This document shows, piece after piece, positions 19,477 to 27,095 of a stretch of 64,000 nucleotides of DNA (its first letter is position 1; the number at the start of each line of letters is the position of its first letter). Position numbers and translations under genes: made by a program. Source of the stretch: an uncultured Selenomonadales bacterium (lineage in GTDB: Bacteria; Bacillota; Negativicutes; Selenomonadales; Selenomonadaceae); contig CAMJMR010000002.1 in the NCBI GenBank assembly GCA_946407095.1, positions 35,471 to 99,470 on the forward strand, given 5' to 3'. The notes beneath the pieces were generated by a model, which saw nothing but the letters and a program-made list of their open reading frames with translations, searched no databases and was not told the DNA's origin.

Positions 19477-19905
19477 ATGAGTAAAATCGCGGTCGTGTTC
19501 TGGAGCGGCACAGGCAATACCGAGGAAATGGCGAACGCCGTTGCCGAGGGCGCCAAAGCTGCGGGCGCAGACGTTGAGGTTTTCCAAGTCGACGACTTCA
19601 ACGCGAGCGACATGGCTGACTATAACGGCTTCCTGTTCGGTTGCCCGGCTATGGGCGACGAGGTTCTTGAGGAAGATTCTTTCGAGCCGTTCTTCACCGA
19701 GGCGGAGGCGAAACTTAACGGCGTACCCGTCGGACTGTTCGGTAGCTACGGCTGGGGCGGCGGCATCTGGATGGAAAATTGGGCTGAACGCACCAAAGAG
19801 GCGGGCGCGAAGTTTGTCGGCTCCGTCATAGCCGAAAATGCGCCCGATGACGCCGCGCTTGAAGACTGCCGCAAACTTGGCGAGGATTTGGCTAAGGCTG
19901 TGTAA
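19477..19905 (+). CDS. Flavodoxin
   Basis: VVFWSGTGNTEEMANAVAEGAKAAGADVEVFQVDD; 142 aa. Confidence 0.93.
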   Translation: MSKIAVVFWSGTGNTEEMANAVAEGAKAAGADVEVFQVDDFNASDMADYNGFLFGCPAMGDEVLEEDSFEPFFTEAEAKLNGVPVGLFGSYGWGGGIWMENWAERTKEAGAKFVGSVIAENAPDDAALEDCRKLGEDLAKAV

Positions 19906-20030
19906 AAATCTTTCGACGCACGAAATAAAAAAATCCCTCGCTGATTGCGGGGGAAATTTTTTTCACAAGGACAGCTGTCCTTGGCGGCGGCGTGTCCTTC
20001 GATTCGGCGATTCAATAGCCTTTATATTTA

Positions 20031-20843
20031 GAATCAGTGTTCATAAACGTTTAAGCAAAGTGTGAATATGAGAAATCTTAATCAAGGTCTCGGCAGAAGC
20101 AATCGTCAGCTCGTAGTCTTTGCTAAGACGCCGAGAGTGATTAAGCCAAGAAAAAGTCCGCTCCACTATCCACCGTTTTGGTAACACTTGCCAGCCGTGC
20201 GGCTTTAACTTCTTACTTATCTCTACTCTCAAACCAAAATATTTGTGAGCTTCGTAAACGAAAGTCCCACGATAGCCGCCGTCTCCGCATATCTTTTTCA
20301 ACGTCGGATAGGCGAAAGTCGCCAAACCCGCTACCCAATATCCCATTTTTGTGTCGTGTAAATTCGCTTTGTGAATCACGACCGATAAAAGGCAACCCAT
20401 ATCGTCGGTGACGATCTGACGTTTTACTCCTTTCGTTTTTTTCCCATGTCAAAACCTTTTTGGTCGACGGCTCCTGTCGTTTTCACGCTTTGGGAATCGA
20501 TTAAAGCTTGGGTTGGATTTTCGCTCAAGCCTGCTCTTTGGCGCGTCAGCTTAACGAGGTGTTCGAGGATTTTGTCCCACAAACCGTTGAGCCGAGCGCG
20601 ACGATAAAAGCTGTGCACCGTGAAGACCGGCGGGAAATCGTGCGGCAAATTACGCCACTGACACCCCGTTTTCACCAGATACAACACCGCATTGACCAAT
20701 TCGCGTTTATCCCATTTGCGTTTTCGCATGTTGACGAACAAAGGCGCAATAACTTTCCATTGCTCGTCCGTTAAGTCTGTTTCGTATTTTTTTCTCATAA
20801 TACACTTACTATATCACTTTTTACCATTTATGAACACCTGTTC
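20031..20843 (-). mobile_element. IS5-family insertion sequence
   Basis: Terminal IRs GAATCAGTGTTCATAAA / GAACAGGTGTTCATAAA; flanking TTA duplication (20028-20030, 20844-20846); two-frame transposase. Confidence 0.85.
20041..20798 (-). CDS. IS5-family transposase, probable -1 frameshift at GGAAAAAAAC
   Basis: 20424-20798 encodes DLTDEQWKVIAPLF...GCQWRNLPHDFPP; continues in -1 frame as KTKGVKRQIVTDDMGCLLSVVIHKANLHDTK...KRWIVERTFSWLNHSRRL to 20041. Confidence 0.85.
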
Positions 20844-21014
20844 TTAGAATCTACTTTTTCTTTGCGCACCCAAAGAAAAAGTAGCAAAAAGAAAAGGTGC
20901 CTCGCAGGGGCGAAGGGTCGCAACCCGCGCCGTCCGATATTTTCAGCGTGCTTGCGCCGACGGTTTTTGCATCACGCAAAAGCGTCGGCGACGGCCGCCC
21001 GTCCATGGGCGGCC

Positions 21015-21545
21015 TCAAGATTCGCGGCGGGCATTGTACTCGCGATTGAGCATTCCCAAGACGATCAGATTTTCGTAGACGCCGTCGGTCAAAAGGATTT
21101 CGCGCAGGACGCCTTCACGCACAAAGCCCAAGCTTTCGTACAGGTGCAACGCGATTGAATTGTATTCCTTGCAGTCAATCCATACGCGATGATACTTCCT
21201 GACTTTGAACGTCCACTCAAGCAACAAGTTCAGAGCTTCGCGACCGTAGCCCAAGCCCTTCCGACCGATTATCACGTGCGTGAACTCCGCGCAGGGCGAA
21301 TCCAATTTCCGCAACATGAAGTAGCCCGCCGCCGCGCCCGTGTCCAGTTCTTCGATTATCACGTCCAGCCTTTCCGAGCCGTCCGATTCGATTATTGCGC
21401 GCTGATAGTCTTCGTCGAACGGCGCGATGAATTTCAAATTCTCCGGCGCGTATTGCAACGTCATGATGTAATTCAAATCGCCCGCGTGCGCCCGCCGCAA
21501 TTTGAGACGCTTCCCTTCGATTAATGTTTCGTGCATTGTTGCCAT
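21015..21545 (-). CDS. GNAT family acetyltransferase (RimJ/RimL-like)
   Basis: LIEGKRLKLRRAHAGDLNYIMTLQYAPEN...GKGLGYGREALNLLLEWTF...HLYESLGFVREGVLR. Confidence 0.88.
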   Translation of the reverse strand: MATMHETLIEGKRLKLRRAHAGDLNYIMTLQYAPENLKFIAPFDEDYQRAIIESDGSERLDVIIEELDTGAAAGYFMLRKLDSPCAEFTHVIIGRKGLGYGREALNLLLEWTFKVRKYHRVWIDCKEYNSIALHLYESLGFVREGVLREILLTDGVYENLIVLGMLNREYNARRES

Positions 21546-21604
21546 CTCCTTTCAAGTGAGCGGGCAGTCATGATATATCAGCGACAAAGTTTTTTCAAGC
21601 AGAG

Positions 21605-22714
21605 GTGTTTCGTTTGGAGTATTTTCAAAACATTGACTGGTTGGCGTTGGGGCAAAAGCTGATTGTCCCCGCGTGTATCATGGTGTTTGCGCTGTTCGTC
21701 GGCATTGCGCTCAATCAGCTGTTGACGCAAAAGTTGGCGGGGCGCGTCAAGGCGAGCGAATCCGAGATCGTCGAAATATTTTTCCGAGCCCTGCGCGGCG
21801 TCCCGATTTATCTTTCTATCGTGATAGGGCTTTATTGGAGCGTCACGACTTCAAACTTGCCGGCGGGTCTGGAAAAAATTTTTTCCTACATCCTGTTCGC
21901 GATGATTGTCTTTTCGATAACGCGTGTCTGCGAGCGGACGCTGTCGGGCTTCATCCGCATGAAGTTTTCGGGCTCCAATGACATGACGCAATCGACGCTG
22001 CTTGATACGATTTTCCGAGTGGCGATTTACGCTTCGGGCGCGCTGGTCGTCTTGGACTACTTCAACATTTCAATCGCGCCGATTATGGCGGCAATGGGCG
22101 TCGGCGGTATGGCGGTTGCCTTCGGTGTGCGCGAGACGTTGGAAAATATTTTTTCGGGCTTGCAGATTATCGTTTCCAAGCAGATACGCGTCAACGACTA
22201 CATTAAGCTGTCGACAGGCGACGAGGGCAAGGTTATCGACATCAATTGGCGTTTTATAACCGTCATGCCCGCCAACGAGGCTAACGTCGTCGTCATACCG
22301 AACAAGGTTATCGCCGCCTCCGTCACGACGAATTTTTCCCAGCCGCGCGACGATATTATTGTTGTCGTGCCTATCGGCGTCAGCTACGACAGTGACCTTG
22401 AAAAAGTCGAACGCGTGACGGTTGAAGTTGCCCGCGAGCTGCAAATCAAAATCGACGGCTACCAACCGAAATACGACGCGAGGGGCAACGACGTAAACAA
22501 GCTTGCGCCCGTCGTCCGCTTCCAAGCCTTCAACGATTCGTCGATTGACTTTAACGCGGTTCTGCACGTCCAAACCTTTACCAACCAGTACGTCCTTAAA
22601 CACGAGTTCATTAAGGCTATCACGCAACGCTATCGCGAGGAGGGCATCAACATTCCCTTCCCGATTCGCACGCTTGATTTGCCCGATGATACAAAAATTG
22701 AGCTGAGGAAGTGA
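21605..22714 (+). CDS. MscS family mechanosensitive ion channel
   Basis: AIMAAMGVGGMAVAFGVRETLENIFSGLQIIVSKQIRVNDYIKLSTGDEGKVIDINWRFITV-like MscS core. Confidence 0.92.
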   Translation: MFRLEYFQNIDWLALGQKLIVPACIMVFALFVGIALNQLLTQKLAGRVKASESEIVEIFFRALRGVPIYLSIVIGLYWSVTTSNLPAGLEKIFSYILFAMIVFSITRVCERTLSGFIRMKFSGSNDMTQSTLLDTIFRVAIYASGALVVLDYFNISIAPIMAAMGVGGMAVAFGVRETLENIFSGLQIIVSKQIRVNDYIKLSTGDEGKVIDINWRFITVMPANEANVVVIPNKVIAASVTTNFSQPRDDIIVVVPIGVSYDSDLEKVERVTVEVARELQIKIDGYQPKYDARGNDVNKLAPVVRFQAFNDSSIDFNAVLHVQTFTNQYVLKHEFIKAITQRYREEGINIPFPIRTLDLPDDTKIELRK

Positions 22715-22720
22715 TTGCTT

Positions 22721-23246
22721 ATGATTGTTGACGGCGTGAAGGTGAGTTTCGTCGGCATTGACGACGCCACACGCGAAGAGGCAGCCAATTACGTTGCCTA
22801 CGTGCGCGGGCGCGTATCGGAGCCCGTCAAGACCATCAGCGTCAAGTTGTGCGACGACGGCTTGGTTGACGTGAGCTACACCGCACGCGGCGAAAAGTTC
22901 GAGCGCATCCGGCGTATAACGGGCGAGGAGATTGCCCCCCGTCAACGAGCCGCATGAAGTTGACGGTGAACAGCGCGGTGAAAATCTGGGAACTCTCTTT
23001 GAGACAATCAGAGGCGAAGGCACTAAGCCAGCCGCAGAGCATAGGCGGTGAAATAATCTGCCCACGAGACCGCGCCGCGCACGGCACTTAGCGCGAAAAG
23101 ATATGCCGAACTGCAGGGCGACTTGCAGAAGGCGGGATAAAAAGCCCGTCGATAACATTTTGTATCTCGTCGGCACGACCGACCGCTGGAACGACGCAAA
23201 AAAATCCGAGGAACACGATCGGGTTAAGCACAACATTTTTGAATGA
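22721..23246 (+). CDS. Split gene: small NrdD C-terminal-like protein; joined exons 22721-22924 and 23163-23246 give 95 aa
   Basis: MIVDGVKVSFVGIDDATREEAANYVAYVRGRVSEPVKTISVKLCDDGLVDVSYTARGEKFERIRRITG | YLVGTTDRWNDAKKSEEHDRVKHNIFE; excision of 238 nt restores one frame. Confidence 0.65.
22925..23162 (+). ncRNA. Candidate group I intron (238 nt, ORF-less)
   Basis: P1 GGGC(22921-24)/GCCC(22934-37); P10 GAGAT(22928-32)/ATCTC(23164-68); P2-like CGTCAAC/GTTGACG; R-like GCAGAGCATA; P7 GCATA(23039-43)/TATGC(23102-06); P8 CGCGC(23071-75)/GCGCG(23091-95); J8/7 AAAAGA; terminal G at 23162. Confidence 0.6.
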
Positions 23247-23350
23247 AACTTTTCGGAGTCGGCGAATAATCGTCGGCTCTTTTGTTTTGCAAGCGGGCGC
23301 AGTTGGTGTTATAATCGGCGGCAGATTTTAGTTTCAAGGAGTAGTTGACA

Positions 23351-24127
23351 ATGAGCAAGATTCAAACCGCTTTCGCCGGCGGCAAGGCGTTCATTCCGTT
23401 CATAACGTGCGGCGACCCCGACTTGAAGACGACAGCCGCTGTCGTGCGCGCCGCCGTGGCTAACGGTGCCGACCTCGTCGAATTGGGCATACCCTTTTCC
23501 GACCCCACTGCCGAAGGCGTCGTGATTCAAGCCGCCAACCTGCGCGCCCTTCAAGGAGGCGTCACGACCGATAAAGTCTTCGACCTGGTGCGCGACCTGC
23601 GCGGCGATGTCAAAGTCCCGATGGTCTTCATGACTTATGCCAATGTCATCTTCAGCTACGGCGCGGAAAAGTTTATCGCGACTTGCGCGGACGTCGGCAT
23701 TGACGGCTTGATTTTGCCCGACCTGCCTTTCGAGGAAAAGGGCGAGTTCCTGCCCTGCTGCCGAAAGTACGACGTCGATTTGATTTCGCTGATTGCGCCG
23801 ACCTCCGAAAACCGAATCGCAATGATAGCGCGTGAGGCGGAGGGTTTCGTCTATATCGTATCGAGTTTGGGCGTGACGGGCGTGCGCAGTGAAATTAAAA
23901 CCGATTTGACTTCAATCGTCGCGGCAGTCAGAGCAAATACCAAAATCCCGTGCGCTGTCGGCTTCGGCATATCGATGCCCGCGCAGGCTAAGCAAATGGC
24001 ATCACTTTCGGACGGCGCGATTGTCGGCTCGGCTATCATAAAAATTTTAGCCAAGTATGGCGAAGACGCTCCGAAGTTCGTTGGGGAATACGTTAAGAGC
24101 ATGAAAGACGCTCTGAGGACGCTGTGA
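23351..24127 (+). CDS. trpA: Tryptophan synthase alpha chain
   Basis: FIPFITCGDPDLKTT...ADLVELGIPFSDPTAEG...YIVSSLGVTGVR...GFGISMPAQA. Confidence 0.95.
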   Translation: MSKIQTAFAGGKAFIPFITCGDPDLKTTAAVVRAAVANGADLVELGIPFSDPTAEGVVIQAANLRALQGGVTTDKVFDLVRDLRGDVKVPMVFMTYANVIFSYGAEKFIATCADVGIDGLILPDLPFEEKGEFLPCCRKYDVDLISLIAPTSENRIAMIAREAEGFVYIVSSLGVTGVRSEIKTDLTSIVAAVRANTKIPCAVGFGISMPAQAKQMASLSDGAIVGSAIIKILAKYGEDAPKFVGEYVKSMKDALRTL

Positions 24128-24209
24128 CAGACGGCACGGCGCGCTATCTGTTCCCCCGCTTTCAAAGCGGGTCGTGGAATATGTTAAGAGTATGAAAGAC
24201 GCTTTAAGG
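24085..24209. repeat. Family-2-related element (24119-24175) flanked by 34-bp direct repeats of the trpA 3' end
   Basis: GGAATACGTTAAGAGCATGAAAGACGCTCTGAGG (24085-24118) vs GGAATATGTTAAGAGTATGAAAGACGCTTTAAGG (24176-24209); between them GCGCTATCTGTTCCCCCGCTTTCAAAGCGGG. Confidence 0.85.
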
Positions 24210-24222
24210 GAGGTTTGATGTG

Positions 24223-25248
24223 ATGTTCAAAAAAATTTTGGTTTGCGCGCTGATGTTGGCGACATTGCTAAGCGTCGGCTGCGGAGACGACAAGGCGGGC
24301 GACAAGGGCGGCGCGAAGGACAAAAATCCCGCCAACAAGCTCGTTATCTACACGTCGATGAAGGAATCGCTTATCGGCGGCATTGTCGAAGGCTTCAAGG
24401 CGAAAAATCCTGGCATTGAGGTTGATTGGCAATCGGCGGGCGCGGGCAAGATTATGGCCAAGCTCGACGCCGAACGTCAAAGCGGGCACCTTATGGCGGA
24501 CATTATCTGGACAAGCGAAGTCCCCGACTTCTACCAGATGAAAAACGAAGGGCTCCTCGAAAAGTATCGGCCTGCGGGCTTTGAAGAGCTGTTGAATCCC
24601 TTCGACGACTACGACGGCTCTTTTACCGCCGCCCGCCTCGGCACGCTCGGCATCGTCGTAAACACCGGCAAGGTGACGACCGACCCCGCCTCTTGGGAAA
24701 CGATAGCCACCGACCCGCTTTACAAAAATTCTTTCGGCATAGCTGACCCCGCGCTTTCGGGCACGGCGTTCATGAGTATCGCGCTGCTCGAAAAGCAATT
24801 CGGTTGGGATTATATCATTCGCCTGCACGACAACGGCGCGACCAAAAGCAAAGGTTCGGGGCGCGTCATTGACGATACGGCTGACGGCGTGCTGAATGCT
24901 TGCCTCGGCGTCGACTACATTACCGCCGGCAAAATCGATAAGGGCGCGCCGCTCAAAATGGTTTATCCTCACGAACTTTTGATGGTGCCAAGCCCCGTTG
25001 CAATTTTCAAGGACGCCGACCACAAGGATAACGCAAAAAAATTCGTCGACTATCTTGTGACGCAAGAGGCGCAGCAAAAAGTTGCGGAGGCGGGGACGGT
25101 GCCCGTGCGCCGCGATATTCAGATGCCCGAACGCTACAACTTGCCCGCGCCCGAAGACGCTCTTGCCAACGGAATCAAAATCAATTACGCCGAAGTCCTC
25201 GAACAGAAAGACGACATCGTCAAGAAATTTTCCAACCTGTTCAAATAA
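24223..25248 (+). CDS. ABC transporter substrate-binding lipoprotein (iron/phosphonate type)
   Basis: Signal peptide with lipobox LLSVGCG; LVIYTSMKESLIGGIVEGFKAKNPGIEVDWQSAGAGKIMAKLDAE. Confidence 0.88.
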   Translation: MFKKILVCALMLATLLSVGCGDDKAGDKGGAKDKNPANKLVIYTSMKESLIGGIVEGFKAKNPGIEVDWQSAGAGKIMAKLDAERQSGHLMADIIWTSEVPDFYQMKNEGLLEKYRPAGFEELLNPFDDYDGSFTAARLGTLGIVVNTGKVTTDPASWETIATDPLYKNSFGIADPALSGTAFMSIALLEKQFGWDYIIRLHDNGATKSKGSGRVIDDTADGVLNACLGVDYITAGKIDKGAPLKMVYPHELLMVPSPVAIFKDADHKDNAKKFVDYLVTQEAQQKVAEAGTVPVRRDIQMPERYNLPAPEDALANGIKINYAEVLEQKDDIVKKFSNLFK

Positions 25249-25347
25249 AATTTTACGGGGCAACGTGTAAATGCTATAATAGCCGCGAAGAAATTTGCGG
25301 TTTTTTTTTGCGGCAAGCACGAAGTTTTTTTTCGGAGGAAAGTTTTT

Positions 25348-25510
25348 ATGGGAGTACGATATATCAGCGGGCAACGTGACGTTGCATCCGGTGGACGCGC
25401 CTCAACGTTGCGCCAATTAGGCTAACCGCCCGCGTTCATACGCAACGCATGCGCATTGCTAGTTTCACAGATTTTGGAGGAAAATTTATGGGAGTACGAT
25501 ATATCAGCGG
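25348..25510. repeat. Family-2 element (about 25371-25470) flanked by exact 23-bp duplication of the aroC start
   Basis: ATGGGAGTACGATATATCAGCGG at 25348-25370 and 25488-25510. Confidence 0.9.
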
Positions 25511-26573
25511 CGGCGAAAGCCACGGCTCAAGGCTCGTTTGCATTTTGGAGGGCTTGCCTGCGGGCGTCAAAGTCTCAAGCGAATTCGTCAACGCAGAGCT
25601 GAAACGTCGGCAAGGCGGCTACGGACGCGGCGGGCGCATGAAGATTGAAAGCGACCGCGCAGAATTTTTGTCGGGCATTCGTTTCGGCGAAACGCTCGGC
25701 AGTCCGATAACTTTAAGCGTCGAAAATCGCGATTGGCAAAACTGGAGCGACCGCATGAGCGCGGAGGGCGTCGAAGTCGGCGCACGCGTCACCAATGCCC
25801 GCCCCGGTCACGCAGACTTGACGGGCGCGGCCAAATATGCTCGCTCGGACGTGCGCGACATCTTGGAGCGGTCTTCTGCCCGCGAAACGGCAATGCGCGT
25901 GGCGGCAGGTGCTTTGTGCAAAATTTTTCTGCAATGTTGCGGCGTCGAAGTCAGCGGCGAAGTTTTAAGTGTCGGCGGCGTCAAAGGTGAGGCGGCTATC
26001 AAAAATCGTATCGACGAGGCGAAAGCGGCGGGCGATACCGTCGGCGGCTTCTTTGAAGTCAGAGTCAGCGGTGTGCCGGCGGGCTTGGGCAGTCACATTC
26101 AATGGGACAAGCGGCTTGATGCGAAATTCGCGGCGGCCTTCATGTCGATTCAAGCGATTAAGGCTGTCGAACTCGGCGACGGCTTCGCCAATGCGACTCG
26201 GCTCGGCAGTGAAGTTCACGACGAAATTTTTATCGACGACGGCAAAATTTTCCGCAAAACTAATCGGGCGGGCGGCTTCGAGGGCGGCATGTCGAACGGC
26301 GAAGATTTAATCATACGCGCCGCAATGAAACCGATTCCCACGCTTATGACGCCGCTTCAAACCGTCGACCTTGCGACGAAGACCGCGACGACCGCAAGCA
26401 AAGAACGTTCGGACACCTGCGCGATATGGGCGGCCGAAGTCGTCGGCGAGGCAATGGCGGCTATCGTGACGGCGGACGCCATGGTTGAAAAGTTCGGCGG
26501 CGACGCATTGACAGACACGCTTGCCAACTTGAAAGCTTATCGCGCACGACTTGCGAGGGATTTCGGCTTATGA
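25488..26573 (+). CDS. aroC: Chorismate synthase
   Basis: MGVRYISGGESHGSRLVCILEGLPAGV...RARETAMRVAAGA-like; GGAGG RBS at 25476. Confidence 0.95.
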   Translation: MGVRYISGGESHGSRLVCILEGLPAGVKVSSEFVNAELKRRQGGYGRGGRMKIESDRAEFLSGIRFGETLGSPITLSVENRDWQNWSDRMSAEGVEVGARVTNARPGHADLTGAAKYARSDVRDILERSSARETAMRVAAGALCKIFLQCCGVEVSGEVLSVGGVKGEAAIKNRIDEAKAAGDTVGGFFEVRVSGVPAGLGSHIQWDKRLDAKFAAAFMSIQAIKAVELGDGFANATRLGSEVHDEIFIDDGKIFRKTNRAGGFEGGMSNGEDLIIRAAMKPIPTLMTPLQTVDLATKTATTASKERSDTCAIWAAEVVGEAMAAIVTADAMVEKFGGDALTDTLANLKAYRARLARDFGL

Positions 26574-27091
26574 AAGACAATGTGATTCTTACAGGCTTTA
26601 TGGGCACGGGCAAAAGCAGCTTGGGCAAAATGTTGGCGACAAAGCTTGGGCGGCCGTTCGTCGACATCGACAAGAAGATTGAGGACGAGGCGCAACTTTC
26701 CATCCCGAAAATTTTTGAGCGATACGGCGAGGCGCATTTCCGCGAGCTTGAAAAGGCGGCCGTCAAGGAACTAAGCGAAAAGCGCGGGCTTGTAATAGCG
26801 ACGGGCGGCGGCACGGTCAAGGACGAGGAAAATCTTCGTCTGCTGAAAAATTCGGGCGTCGTGATTTGCTTGACAACTTCGCCCGAAGAAATTTTTTTGC
26901 GGACGGCGCGGCGCGGCGAACGTCCTGTCTTGGACGGCGGCGGCAACGAGCGGCTTGAGACGATTAAGCGGCTTTTGGCGGAGCGGAAAGAATTCTACGA
27001 CCGCGCAGATTATCAAGTCGACACGACGGATTGGTCACCGATTCAAATCATCGACAGCATCTGCCGCTACTTGCGGCAGTTCAGGAGCTAA
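26570..27091 (+). CDS. aroK: Shikimate kinase
   Basis: VILTGFMGTGKSSLGKMLATKLGRPFVDIDKKIE. Confidence 0.95.
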   Translation: MKDNVILTGFMGTGKSSLGKMLATKLGRPFVDIDKKIEDEAQLSIPKIFERYGEAHFRELEKAAVKELSEKRGLVIATGGGTVKDEENLRLLKNSGVVICLTTSPEEIFLRTARRGERPVLDGGGNERLETIKRLLAERKEFYDRADYQVDTTDWSPIQIIDSICRYLRQFRS

Positions 27092-27095
27092 AGGC

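Larger units (their letters stand above)
19966..21014. repeat. Family-1 structured intergenic repeat copy A (split by the IS5 element)
   Basis: CTACTTTTTCTTTG..CAAAGAAAAAGTAG hairpin, TTTTGC-ATCAC-GCAAAA tip, GGCCGCCCGTCCATGGGCGGCC. Confidence 0.8.

Noticed and set aside
22932-22941. C-run (CCCCCC) as a phase-variation frameshift in the small ORF 22715-22957
   Set aside because: Shifting frame there extends the protein only briefly and does not restore YLVGTTDRW; the intron model explains more.
22925-23162. Group II intron or MITE explanation for the insertion
   Set aside because: No GUGYG 5' end, no domain V-like GAGCCGUAUGCG...GUACGGUUC pair, no terminal inverted repeats or target duplication; group I hallmarks fit better.
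22070-23236. 388-aa minus-strand ORF across mscS and the intron
   Set aside because: Antisense to MscS core and the split gene; low-complexity composition, no family motif.
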